A DNA stretch of 18,609 nt from Chalciporus piperatus (lineage: Eukaryota > Basidiomycota > Agaricomycetes > Boletales > Boletaceae): contig JBBPTG010000376.1 of the NCBI GenBank assembly GCA_038093975.1, positions 1-18,609 of the forward strand, written 5' to 3'. Position 1 is the stretch's first letter. Every line of letters starts with the position of its first letter. The translations under genes were made by a program, and so were the position numbers. The notes under the pieces were generated by a model. The model did not search any database, had not been told where the DNA came from, and saw only the letters and a program-made list of their open reading frames with translations. Below, piece after piece: positions 9,410-18,609 of the stretch.

Positions 9410-12366
9410 TTAATCGGCGCGATGTATCACTAGACCAAGGAGTGAACGGAACTTCTCGAATTTGATATAACCCAGATTCTTTGTAAAGATATCCGCAGGG
9501 TTTTCATTTCCTTCGATGTAGAAAAGTTCAACGTGCGTTTCCTCGATTGCATCACGAATAGTGTGATAAGCAATACGTATATGTCTATGCTTTTTCTGGT
9601 TGACAGGATTTTGCGATAAAAATATCGATCCTTGATTGTCGCCACAGAGAGGAACGGGTTTGAGATTATATCCCAATTCACTCAGCATTTGCTTTACACC
9701 AATGATTTGGTTGCAGCAATTAGACAAAGCAATGTATTCAGCTTCAGTGGTGCTGTTCGCTGTATTCTTCTGGAGATGCGAATTCCACATGAAAGCTGCA
9801 TTCGCAAGTTTCAGGAAATATCCTGTCTGCGAGCGTGAACGTTCTGGATCAGCTCCGAGATCAGAGTCAGAGAGTCTGATTAGACCAGAACCACTCTTTC
9901 CATCATATACGAGAGCATAGTCTCGTGTTCCCTTTAGGTACTTCACGATATAGAGTGCTTTATCAAGATGCTCTTGAGTCGGATTTGCCGATTGTCTCGC
10001 AAGTTGAGTAACTGCGTAGGCTATGTCCGGGCGTGTGCCGAGCATGATGTATAGTAGGGATCCGATGACCACTTGGAAACGCGTCCGTAACACAGGGTCA
10101 ACATCTTGTGTGTTTTTGATCGGATAGTATCCCTGAGGCAAAGGGGTGCGTGCTGGTTTTGCGTCTTGCATACCGCAACGTTCAACCACCTTATCAAGGT
10201 AATCGCATTGATCAACAAAGATCAAGCGTTTGGATCGGTCTTGACGAATTCTCATGCGGAGAAATTCATTTGTCTCACCGAGATCGCGGCATTCCCATCG
10301 TTTCATAAACTTTTCTTTGAGTTGATCAATCTCAAGCTTGTTGGGACCGCAAAAGAAAGCATCATCCACATAAACAACGACATAGACTTTGCCGCGTGTG
10401 TAGACATAAATGCCTGCGTCTGAGTAAATCTTTTTAAAGCCTAGTTCCTCCATAGACTTCATTAATTCACGCCACCATGTAATACCAGCTTGTTTAAGGC
10501 CGTATAGTGCACGTCGAAGCTTGAGAACTTTGCCGGCTAACTCAGGTGTGGCAAAACCTTCTGGAAATTCCATATAGATTTCTTCTTCCAGTGGACCATA
10601 TAGATATGTGGAACGCACGTCTAGTCCAGTGATGTGCCAATCTTCTAGAGCGGCGAGTGCAAGCATCATTCGCACTGTCTCAAATCGGACAACTGGAGAG
10701 AAGATCTCATCGTAATCAATTCCTTCGATCTGGGAAAATCCCTTCGCAACCAATCTGGCGCGTTTACGACCGTCAGTTTTGACGTCAAAGACCCATCGGT
10801 TTTTAATGACTTTCCGATTTTTGGGTCTGTCGACTACTTCATACACTTTGCGTTCTTTGAGCATTTGCAATTCTTTCATGCATGCTTCACGCCAAAGCTT
10901 CTGTTCGTCAAATGGTAATCGCTGAATGTCTCTGAAAGACCATTCGCGGTGATTGGGTTTTTCCTCTGTGTCATTGATAGCTTTAGCACATAAATAACGT
11001 GCCAAGTTTACTCCCCCTTCCCGGGTTAGTCGTTCAATTTCCATTTCTGAGTCCTCAGCTGATGCTGTTTTAGGAACGGGTGGCTCAGGAGTTGATGGTA
11101 AACCACCAGGAATATTTGGTACTTTGGAGGATGATTCTCCAGTGAGTTCCTTCCAGCGTGAGAGTCGTTCCACTTCCTTTACGGTTTTCGTGGGATGTTC
11201 GCGTTCGCCATAGACATTTCCAGGTCGAAGCGGGATCTTGCGATCACGTTGTGGGCGCTCTCTGCGACTTGTACGGTCGCTTTTGGGTGGTAATGCTGGT
11301 GGAGCATTGTTCGTCGGCACGCGACGAGGGGGTGTGACTGGTGCAGGAGGAAGTTCTGCTTCTTCTTCGTCATCATCCGCTGATTCATCATCGCGGGGTA
11401 TTTCCTCAGGCCGTTGAGGGGGTGGAACCCGTGGTTGCTCTGGGCGACGGGGGTTCTCATCCTCTGGATCACTATCAGGATGATTAGTGTCTCCATCCTC
11501 TTGATTAGCGTCTCCATCTTCTTGATGATGACGTCTTCGTCTCGGTAGGGATACAGCACGATGAGGTTTTGAATTTGGGCACTTGGGGAATAAATTCTCA
11601 TCAAAAACTGCGTGTGCAGATGTGTGAATGGAATTATTAGGTCGCAAAAATTGCATATTGGCTTCGTTCGTAGGAGAAACTCCCAAATAAACCATTAGCT
11701 GCGATTTTGGTTGCAACTTTCCACCACGAGTGTCTTCGGGAAGATGCACATAGGCACCACATCCGAATACGCGAACGTGATTGAGAGATGAAAGTTCGCC
11801 AGTTAGTAGCTCTAGTGGTGTTTTCCAGTTCAGTCTCCTGTTAGGGATTCTGTTATGGAGATACCGAGCATGTTGAACTGCGAATTCCCAAAATGATGAT
11901 GGTAAGCAAACGTGAAGACGCATCACTTGTGCCTTGTCCATGAGTGTACGGATATGCCGTTCAGCTCTGCCGTTCTGCTGAGGAGTGTGTGGGGCACTTT
12001 GATATATAAGAATACCTTCATTTCGAAGCATTTCATCAAAAGCCTTTGACTTGTATTCTCCTCCAGCATCGGACATCCAGCCTTTTACTTGGCTTTTCCA
12101 TTGCGTTTGGACCATTTTGATAAATTGTCGAGTAGCAGGCAGTGCGTCATTTTTGTTTCGCAACGGCTTGATCCAAGACATTGAAGTGAAATCATCATAA
12201 AAAACGATGATATATTTGTTCCTATAGTACGATTCCGTTTCAAACGACTTGAGATCCGAGTGAACAAGTTCAAATGGTTCAGTAGCACGTCGTTGAGTAG
12301 GCGGGAATGCACGATTAGGTTGTTTGCCTAGTTGACAGCCAGGACAAACATGATCCCCAGTGAAAA
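9410..12366 (-). CDS. Copia Pol: integrase, reverse transcriptase and RNase H (5' truncated)
   Basis: One open frame from the junction at about 12366 to the stop at 9410, with no internal stop. The first recognisable piece is HVCPGCQLGKQ, the Cys half of the integrase HHCC finger. Integrase triad: HSDLKSF (Asp near 12254-12256), WMSDAGGEYK (Asp) and PQQNGRAERH (Glu). After the GKLQPKSQLMVYLG integrase tail comes a Pro/acidic linker, then reverse transcriptase with ARLVAKGFSQIEGIDYDEIF, ITGLDVRSTYLYG and the YVDD box (10359-10373). RNase H has LSDSDLGAD, TTEAEYIAL, CGDNQGSI and PADIFTK, covering its four acidic residues. It copies element RNA to DNA and inserts it. All catalytic residues seen are intact, so the element was active recently, but this copy lacks Gag and protease in the window. 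An ATG at 12181 is internal, not a real start. Confidence 0.92.
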
Positions 12367-12712
12367 CTGACTATGATAAGGCGTGTTCGGATATGCCCGG
12401 ACATGCTTCCTGTCATGCTACATATGTTATCACTCGTAGACAGAATTCACGAATAAAGTGAGAGTGAACTTTCTGTTTCCGTCTGTCTGAGAGTGCAGTG
12501 AAATGATATAGTGAGCGCGTACATATGAGATCAGATTACGACATGTTAATCGGAAACTGCTAGTCTGATTGCCATCTGCTCACAGCGTACGACAGCCGAT
12601 CTGATCTGCTAATGACGACACCAATTATATGCTACCAGATGCTCCGAAATGCATTCTTCTCGCTCATTCATGCTGCTATAAAATGCTTCAGGATGCTCAG
12701 AAATGCATTACC
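12367..12712. repeat. Candidate transposon terminus with ATGC-rich subterminal repeats
   Basis: Begins near ACTATGATAAGGCG, the first bases resembling the CACTA class ending. ATGC words recur (12401-12420 and 12638-12709). The clearest pair, GATGCTCCGAAATGCATT (12638-12655) and GATGCTCAGAAATGCATT (12692-12709), differs at one position; AAAATGCTTCAGG lies between. In plant CACTA elements such arrays bind TnpA-like proteins; applying that here is inference. No gene is seen between 12367 and 12880. Confidence 0.5.
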
Positions 12713-12880
12713 GAGCCTGGTACAGGGTACACCATCCAGATATCCATACACAACCACATAAAAACTGCAAAGCATCGAAAACGGCGACAAAACTATCCGT
12801 GAAAATAATCCATCCGATGAACATGAGAAAAGCGAAAGCGGTTTGAATGTTGCATGCGAGGGGAACGGCGGACGAGAGAT

Positions 12881-14732
12881 CTAGTATATCGTTCCATTGC
12901 ATACGTCGTCGTTCCAGGCATCCTTCGCGATCTATTTAAAAATGTCAGAGAAACTCGACTGTTGGAGCAAACACTTACCAGCTCTGTACTTTCCTTCTTG
13001 TATGCCTACGAAGCAATTTAGATAGTTGAATTGATCGTATGAAATCACTTACATCACGTTGTGTAACATTCAGAACCTTGTACCAGTAGTGCCGAAATTG
13101 TTCGTTCGTTCCCGTTTCGTTAGTCTGTTTGAGCCAACGCCGGGCGCACAGGTAGCTGAATACAGCGTTTAGACGACTCTTGAGTGAAGATATAACACTT
13201 ACTATGGGGTTTTATTTTTCGCTATGCACATTTTCCGGTCTTTGCTCTTTTCGACATCTTGAGTGGCATCCCGGCTTCCGTTCAAGTTCGCGTCTGCTTC
13301 CTTTGAGGGTATTGCCAATGCAGGCAGAGGAGGCACTTTTATCTTCAAAGTGCTCTTAGACAACATTACCCTGTACGCACATATTAGACAGTCATCATGA
13401 AAGAGTGATACACCTACAGTGGATTAATGAAGATGGGCGTTGCGCTGGTCTCCTTGTTGGTCGTGGCGGCATCCTTGTTGGTCGCGGCGGCATCCTCGTT
13501 GGTCGCGATGGCATCCTCGTTGGTCGCGACGGCATCCTCGTTCGTTGTATTCTCGTCCCCTACAGGAAGGTCCATCTGAGTTACCACCTGGGAACCCTCC
13601 TTGTGAGCTGAAACCGACGATGGGTTCGCATTGGGGGCGCTTGGTGTTGCATCAGCAGGGGACAACTGTATGGGAGAAAGGGGAGGGGGAGGGGTATGAT
13701 CTAGAGCGGGGGACGAGGACTCAGTTTCTGATGAAGCTGGAACTGGCGAGTCGATTCCCGAGTTGCTCGTAGCGCCGTCTGACTCGCCTGAGAAGATGTT
13801 AGTATGAACGACAAGTTAGAAAGTAGCTTACCCTTTATTTTCTTCTCTATGCGCTCGGACTTTAACTCTTTTCCCTTCCGCTTCCGAACGGATCCTGAAG
13901 ACGACTCTCCTCCAGTACCTGAGTCTTCCTCGTTCTTGATGGACTTGGCATCTAACCAGTTCCCATATTGGTCAGTGTTGTTTCGTACCCATCCCGGATA
14001 ATCGAGACTGCATAATTCGTCCATCTTCCAGTCGTTTTCTGCGAGCTCCATGAAAGGAAACGCCTTGTAGATGATACCGTAGACATAATCCCTTGCAGAG
14101 TTGCTGGCCTTTCCCCACTTCTTCGGGGCACTCTTGTTTATGACGAGGTCTTCCCAAGCGCTCTTGATCTTCCTCCGCAATGACCTAAGTGACTCCACTG
14201 AAATCATCTTGCCCTTTGCGTCCTCGAGGTAAGCGAACTTCCAGCGATCGTTTGTACTGGCGTCGGCTGTGGTCGTCCACTCCTCATATGCTCTTTGATG
14301 CCAGAATCGTACCTCAGGATAATTATCCTGTAATTTGACAGCTGGCATGGGAGGTCCTGCGCTTACTTGAGTGGACAGCTGGTCGAATAGAGCCCTACAA
14401 CGCCGAGACAATTAGTAAATGGGCAAAGCTTCAGTGTGACTTACTTGATTGTATCACGCTCAGTTATTGTCTTCAACAACTCTCTTTCGAGCATGTTGCA
14501 GCGCTCCTTGATCACAGTGAGTTCCTGCTGCATGTATGCGTTCTGGAGAGATTGAACCTGGTGAGAAAATCGATCACTAAGCATCGCTCACCTGATTACT
14601 GAATATATGCTGTGACGGGAATGATGCGGACGCGTGCAATGGCATAAAAGACTCCGCATCTCGGTTAGCAAATTGCGTCCCGATAGTACCACTATTAAAG
14701 GAGCTGAAGTCGAAAGTCGATCCACAGCTCAT
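12881..14732 (-). CDS. Unknown 511-aa protein: coiled coil, basic patch, heptapeptide repeats
   Basis: Eight exons on the - strand: 14592-14732, 14445-14557, 13832-14394, 13418-13787, 13203-13370, 13053-13155, 12979-13005 and 12881-12931. All seven introns are GT-AG (34-50 nt) and the sum is 1536 nt, in frame. Start ATG at 14730-14732 (MSCGSTFDF). Residues about 48-92 look coiled-coil (ELTVIKERCNMLERELL). Next comes a conserved-looking Trp-rich domain (YPEVRFWHQRAYEEW at 110; APKKWGKASNSARDYVYG; DYPGWVRNN), then a Ser/acidic and strongly basic patch (RKRKGKELKSERIEKKIKG, ending near 273) that could be a nuclear signal. A Pro/Ser-rich stretch carries heptapeptides of the form TNEDAxA. The tail contains YYLCARRWLKQTNETG and QFRHYWYKVLNV. 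It starts 209 bp from a divergent gene. I recall similar uncharacterised proteins in agaricomycetes but cannot name a family. DNA binding within the tnp2 element is a guess from context. Confidence 0.7.
13456..13539 (-). repeat. 21-bp tandem repeat, four copies, coding for a heptapeptide
   Basis: Units begin at 13456, 13477, 13498 and 13519, each starting GTTGGTCG on the + strand; degenerate copies flank both sides. On the - strand they encode TNEDAVA, TNEDAIA, TNEDAAA and TNKDAAT-like heptads. Units of 21 bp keep the frame, so copy number can vary without breaking the 511-aa protein. Confidence 0.9.
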
Positions 14733-14941
14733 TGAATACAATAGAATACAGAATAACAGTGGTACTGCCAGTGGTTGAGAATGAAACGGAAATGAATGGA
14801 AGAATGGAAAGGACGTGGTAAGACACGACTCGACGCGTCTCAAGACAGGAGAAACTCCGATACGGCACATTCCGTAACTGGCATCGACAAATTTTGATCA
14901 AGATGAAATTTAACGACATCCAAGTCAGCCGTTAGCCGAAT
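14733..14941. promoter_or_regulatory. Divergent promoter region between the two unknown genes
   Basis: A 209-bp gap separates the start codons of the 511-aa gene (-, 14732) and the 194-aa gene (+, 14942). Both genes must be driven from here unless distant exons exist, suggesting coordinated expression. No clear TATA box or paired site was recognised. An in-frame TAG just before 14942 supports that start. Confidence 0.45.
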
Positions 14942-15776
14942 ATGTTACCGCAACCAATCCAGAAAGCTCCTGTGCTCGACATATCAGGCGATGTCATTCT
15001 CCTTGACATCGACAATATTGTCCCACAATGGGACCTTTATACCTTCTCACTCAATGTCAAGAAACCAGGTCAAAAGGTAAGTTGTGCTCACATAATTGTT
15101 CGAAGGAGCTGATGTTATCTCAGCAAATTGTTATCCGTGTGAAGCGCAATCCCATCGAGAAAGTAACCGTGTATGTACCCTTTTTACCGCGTACCTCACT
15201 TTTAATGAAATTTCCACAGTCACACTCAGACCGAACGTGTTCTCGAGGACATCACTACGGTTGATGTGTAAATATGTATATATACTTATTGGCTTCATAT
15301 GTGCTAATCGCGTCACGGTGACAGAGCTATCCAAACTGACTCAGACCGCGAAGATGCTGTAGTCAAAGAAGAACCGATTGCCCTTAAGCTAGAACTGCCT
15401 AATCAAATCAAGCTCGAAGAACAGGACATGTCCATTGACGAGTTTACAAGGTATTCTTTCCAATCTGTCACTTGCTATTGTCTGATTATCTCAGTTCTAT
15501 CTAAATAGTTGTCCGATCGCTCCGTGCCATCTCCTTATCCGCTCGCCAACTGCCATACTAACAAATAATGTTCTTCCAAAGTATATGGTTCGTCCATTTG
15601 AGATGTCGGGTATTAGAGACAAGGGTGTAATTAAACGTACTGCTGTTGCCGCCGAGGAAGAACGAAGAGCCGAACACATTCGTAAAGTAACGGTCTCTTT
15701 GTTGTTCTGACATCGTAATACTCAGTGTTTGGGCCCAAAAACATATGTCATTCTGAAGCAAACTAAGGACGCGTAA
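14942..15776 (+). CDS. Unknown 194-aa acidic protein, six exons
   Basis: Exons 14942-15076, 15124-15170, 15220-15267, 15325-15450, 15509-15686 and 15726-15776; all five introns are GT-AG (39-58 nt) and the sum is 585 nt, in frame. It begins MLPQPIQKAPVLDISGDVIL, continues with a beta-rich start (LYTFSLNVKKPGQKQIVIRV), an acidic middle (AIQTDSDREDAVVKEEP; KLEEQDMSIDEF), and a basic, charged end (GIRDKGVIKRTAVAAEEERR, then CLGPKTYVILKQTKDA). No known domain is recognised. An alternative acceptor at 15494 instead of 15508 would give a 121-aa form ending SSI. It is divergent from the 511-aa gene and ends 26 bp from the convergent transposase stop. Because it lies inside the inferred tnp2 element, it may be an accessory transposon protein; no function is claimed. 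Confidence 0.65.
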
Positions 15777-15802
15777 TCACGAGCAACACAAAAAAAAGTA
15801 AA

Positions 15803-18609
15803 CTACTCGACTCCATCATCACCGTGCTCGTCATCGTTCTCGTCGTCACCATGTATACTATAAGGTACGCCGAGATCTGAAATATTCAACCCCGGTTTTT
15901 CGATCATACAAAACCTTTCTTCTACAACTCCAGACGGTAAAACAAGTGTGTGGGGTATCATAGCAACGACACTTTGAATGCACTTGACGTCAACGATAAT
16001 GACGGAATTGAGTCGTGTTGAGGCAGCGAGGACTTGAAAGGAGAGTTTGACGAAGTCAGGATCAGGTTCTGAGTAAAGCTTGATTATTGCGACATTGTTG
16101 AAGTACGCGTTACCGTCCGGAGCAGTTTGTGCGAGCTGGGTGTAGTATTGAACCTCTCCGACACGGATTCGCTCATTCAACATAAACTATATCATGTAAG
16201 TAGGGTACTACACATAGAATAAATGAACGTACCTTAACATTACGAGACACTCGCAATTGATCAGGAGACTTCAGAGATTCCCGCCACAGGGACCGAGCGA
16301 TCTGGCCATTTGGTAAGCGCAGGCGTGCCCATTTGAAGATACGCGGAACGATTTGACCGGCGGGAAGAAAGCTCTGGATGGCAGCGACGATGTCGGGTTC
16401 AGGTGACGTAGGATATCTGTCACGCTTGCGAAGGAGTGCGAAGGAGTCGCCGAGGTCAATCGCACCAGTAGGAAGTGGTTTGGGCGGCTCGTCGAGCTCT
16501 GGTAAAACAGAAAGTAAGGCATTGACTTGACAACGCCTCACACCTTCTTGTGAAAGATTCGCATACGGACGCGAGGGCTGGCGGAGTTCTTGGCCGAGGT
16601 TCCCTATTGTACGCTCCATCGTCCATTGAGCATAGCAAATCGGGGGACCCTTTTGAATCGCTTCCGGAACGAGGTGGAGAACTTGGTGGACAGCGGGGCG
16701 AATGAAGTGAAGACGACCTTGCTTAAGTTGATAGTAGAGTATCTCGAACTCGCGCTCCCACGAACAGAAGAGGATATGGGCATCTTGGAGCTGCTGAGAG
16801 GTTATAGTGTGTTGGCACATGATTTGGAGGCCGCGTACAAGTTTGCAAAAATTAGACCAGTACTTCAAGGGAAGAAGCGAGTGGAGAAAAATCGGGGCAT
16901 AACCGAATAGGTACAATTGGAATTCCCATGTCTTGTATTGGGTATTGATCTTCTCGGCGATATTGCGAGGTTTACGATCGAACGATCCAGGAAGATAGGA
17001 TCCAGCCTCTTGAACCAGCTGCCCGTGTCTGACCCACACATCTTGGTCTCGTAAGATTGCCCAATCCCAAGTGGATTTGTCGTCGTTCCGTGCAGCATCG
17101 ATTGAGCCGCGCCAGAGAGAGATAAAGAGATCTGAGATGTTGCCAGCAAGATGCATAACGTCCGTGGTCATACATAACGGAACGCCGAGAGATCGGGAGG
17201 GATGGAGGCCGAGAATAAGCGGAGGTTTGGTAAGACCAGTATCCGTCTTCATTTTGTCCCATTGAGTCTGGTTGGAAACGGAAACGATCCTTTTGAGGTT
17301 AGCGCTATAGTCGGCTGATCCACCTTCCGGTAACTCCAAGGCATCGATGTCGTCATGGTCATTGGGACCGCGGTGACGATCACGAGGACAAAGGAGAGCT
17401 GGGTAGTAGTGAGTCCCTTTGAGACGGCCGAGGACTCCGCAATAAAGCCGACAGCCATTTTTTCCGCTGTGTCCCACCATGCCATCCCAGTAGACAAGTC
17501 CAGGACCATCGGCTGTGGTGAACAGAAGATATGGGTGTGAGATGTAGCGAGAGTCGGTGAGAGCGTCCCAGATTGGGAGCCCTTCACGCTGGAGAGCTGC
17601 GAGATGGTGAAAACCTGGAAAGAGAAAAGAGTCGATATTTTTTGGCTTGTTAGGTCCGGGAATGAAGCCGCCAGGAAGAACATGAAGTTTTCGATATCGG
17701 ATATCAGGGGATAGGTTGGCGACGATCCAAATGTACACCCAACAGTCAGATTCTTTGCCATCGTAGAGTTGTGCACCGTCCATGGAAACCATAAGAACGA
17801 CATCATGCTCCCGAATGTCGCCATCGAGAACAGCACCAAGAAAGTCCCACCCGGCAACCACGTCATCGAGAACAGGAATAGTGCCTGTATCTCGATTTGC
17901 ACCAGGTTGTTGGAGTTGATTTAATATTTCTTCGGCGCGTTCCCAAAGATAGCGCATTTCGCGAGCACTGGTTTGACTGCGGAAACGTGCTTGGATCTGT
18001 GGACCAATGGGAATCGTGGTGAACTGTTGAGCGGGTATTTTAGTTCGTCCTTGAAGATGTTGTGGGTTCCAACGAGAGGTATGGCAGAGAGGACACGCGT
18101 CGAGGTCAGCGAAGGGTCCTGTATAAGCCAGACACGACGTCGGACACATGTCGTGTCGGATCTCTTCGACGCCTGTGTAGGTGGCGATAATCTTCTCTAC
18201 ATTGTGGTAGGATAAGAGAGTATCGGCGCCGGGAGCGTTATGAAGGTTTCGTTTCGACGAACGGATAATACGCTGATAAGCTTCTTGGGAGGCATGTTCA
18301 AGAGCGAGATAAGTGGAGATGGAGTGCCTAATGCCAGGATCTGGGATGTCGAGAGGTATATTAGGGGGATTACGCAGCCTCTCCATCGCGTGATCGTTAA
18401 GCTTTGCAACCGGGTCTGAAGTGGAAGCATTCGCGATCGCTCTTATGAATGCCATTGAATCTAACATGGGTTTGAAGGTGGCGCTTTGTTCGAGCTCGTC
18501 TATGGTGACATCAGGACGCTCTCTCCTTTGGTATATGATAGTTCCCCTCCGAGGCAGAGGTGGGTTACGAGGTGGAGATGGCTCACGAGGTGGAGATGGA
18601 CTGCGAGGT
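15803..18609 (-). CDS. Tnp2-type transposase (CACTA/En-Spm class, Transposase_21-like); N-terminus outside
   Basis: Exons 16233-18608 and 15803-16186 on the - strand, intron 16187-16232 (GTACGT...ATAG), phase 0. The frame is open to the window edge, 47 residues beyond the ATG at 18467, through a PSPPR-rich stretch, so the true start lies further right. Residues counted from that ATG: a zinc-finger-like CPTSC...CPLC (about 108-128); LMVSMDGAQLYDGKESDCW with the first catalytic-type Asp near 230; LPGGFIPGPNKPKNIDSFLF; FTTADGPGLVYWDGMVGHSG with Asp near 320; KNGCRLYC; DVMHLAGNISDLFISLWRG; PGSFDRKPRNIAEKI; and QWTMERTIGNLGQELRQPS. The second exon adds the usual family tail (IRVGEVQYYTQLA; KPGLNISDLGVPYSI). 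It cuts and moves the element. No stop or frameshift over about 930 codons, so it may be active. Confidence 0.88.

Larger units (their letters stand above)
9104..12366 (-). mobile_element. Ty1/copia LTR retrotransposon, 5' half missing
   Basis: From its 3' end inward on the - strand: a 239-bp LTR (9104-9342), a polypurine tract (9343-9350), and a pol frame with RNase H, reverse transcriptase and integrase. The domain order integrase then reverse transcriptase then RNase H is diagnostic of copia. Gag, protease, the first zinc-finger residues of integrase, the primer site and the 5' LTR are absent: similarity stops at about 12366. The adjoining DNA looks like the end of another transposon, so the copia was probably split by insertion, not truncated during its own integration. 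Confidence 0.9.
12367..18609. mobile_element. CACTA/tnp2-class DNA transposon, left end and most of the body; right end outside
   Basis: Inferred element, not fully bounded. Copia coding breaks off at about 12366, next to ACTATGATAAGGCGTGTTCG, and is followed by short ATGC-containing repeats, a pattern typical of subterminal transposase-binding regions. The interval then holds three genes: a 511-aa protein (-), a 194-aa protein (+) and a tnp2-type transposase (-) that runs past the window edge. Only the transposase is a known transposon gene. Membership of the other two rests on their lying between it and the apparent left end. The right terminus and target duplication are not in view, so the boundary at 12366/12367 is good to only a few bases. 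Confidence 0.5.

Noticed and set aside
9430..10423. Several open frames of 65-105 aa on both strands in the copia pol region
   Set aside because: All are shadows of the single long pol frame, which carries every catalytic motif.
12708..12902. A 64-aa hydrophobic open frame on the - strand (MQWNDILDLSSAVPLACNIQ...)
   Set aside because: It overlaps the last exon of the 511-aa gene in another frame; the spliced exon chain enters the frame that stops at 12881. The hydrophobic frame would need a shifted splice, for which I see no site.
16590..17540. Open frames on the + strand opposite the tnp2 transposase (for example 16590-16910 and 17355-17540)
   Set aside because: They are antisense shadows of a clear transposase frame and contain no recognisable motif.
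1..18609. tRNA, rRNA, CRISPR arrays or bacterial-type operons
   Set aside because: None seen; the intron-rich genes and transposon types point to a fungal nuclear genome.

Overview
The window looks like accessory, transposon-rich DNA of a filamentous basidiomycete, most likely an agaricomycete. Three things point there: genes broken by many very short introns (mostly 34-60 nt, nearly all GT-AG), a berberine-bridge-type FAD oxidase, and transposase, WD40 and tnp2 families of the kind that fill agaricomycete genomes. No family assignment was checked against a database; all rest on motifs read by eye.

Layout, left to right. (1) 1-1810, + strand: the 3' part of an apparently intact FAD-linked (BBE-like) oxidoreductase, 12 exons in the window. 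(2) 2279-5490: a complete Tc1/mariner-like DNA transposon with 34-bp inverted repeats, flanked by TA, carrying a dead transposase on the - strand (two in-frame TGA stops and one frameshift, both introns kept). (3) 5621-6371 and 8100-8745, + strand: a broken WD40-repeat gene, cut in two by about 1.7 kb of non-coding, repeat-bearing DNA. (4) 8746-9103: non-coding DNA sharing ordered short motifs with the insert in the WD40 gene. (5) 9104-12366, - strand: the 3' portion of a Ty1/copia retrotransposon, with an intact LTR, polypurine tract, RNase H, reverse transcriptase and integrase. It stops abruptly inside the integrase zinc finger. (6) 12367-18609: an inferred CACTA/tnp2-class transposon running off the right edge. 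It holds an open tnp2 transposase (-), and between its left end and the transposase a divergent pair of multi-exon genes of unknown function: a 511-aa coiled-coil/basic/repeat protein (-) and a 194-aa acidic protein (+).

How it fits together. The abrupt loss of copia sequence exactly where ATGC-rich subterminal repeats begin suggests that the tnp2 element jumped into the copia element, so the missing copia 5' half should lie to the right of this window. The two unknown genes then sit inside the tnp2 element and are candidates for its accessory (TnpA-like) functions. They are the most interesting part of the window. The older left half shows decay, with in-frame TGA stops, frameshifts and a secondary insertion; the copia and tnp2 reading frames on the right are open and look young.
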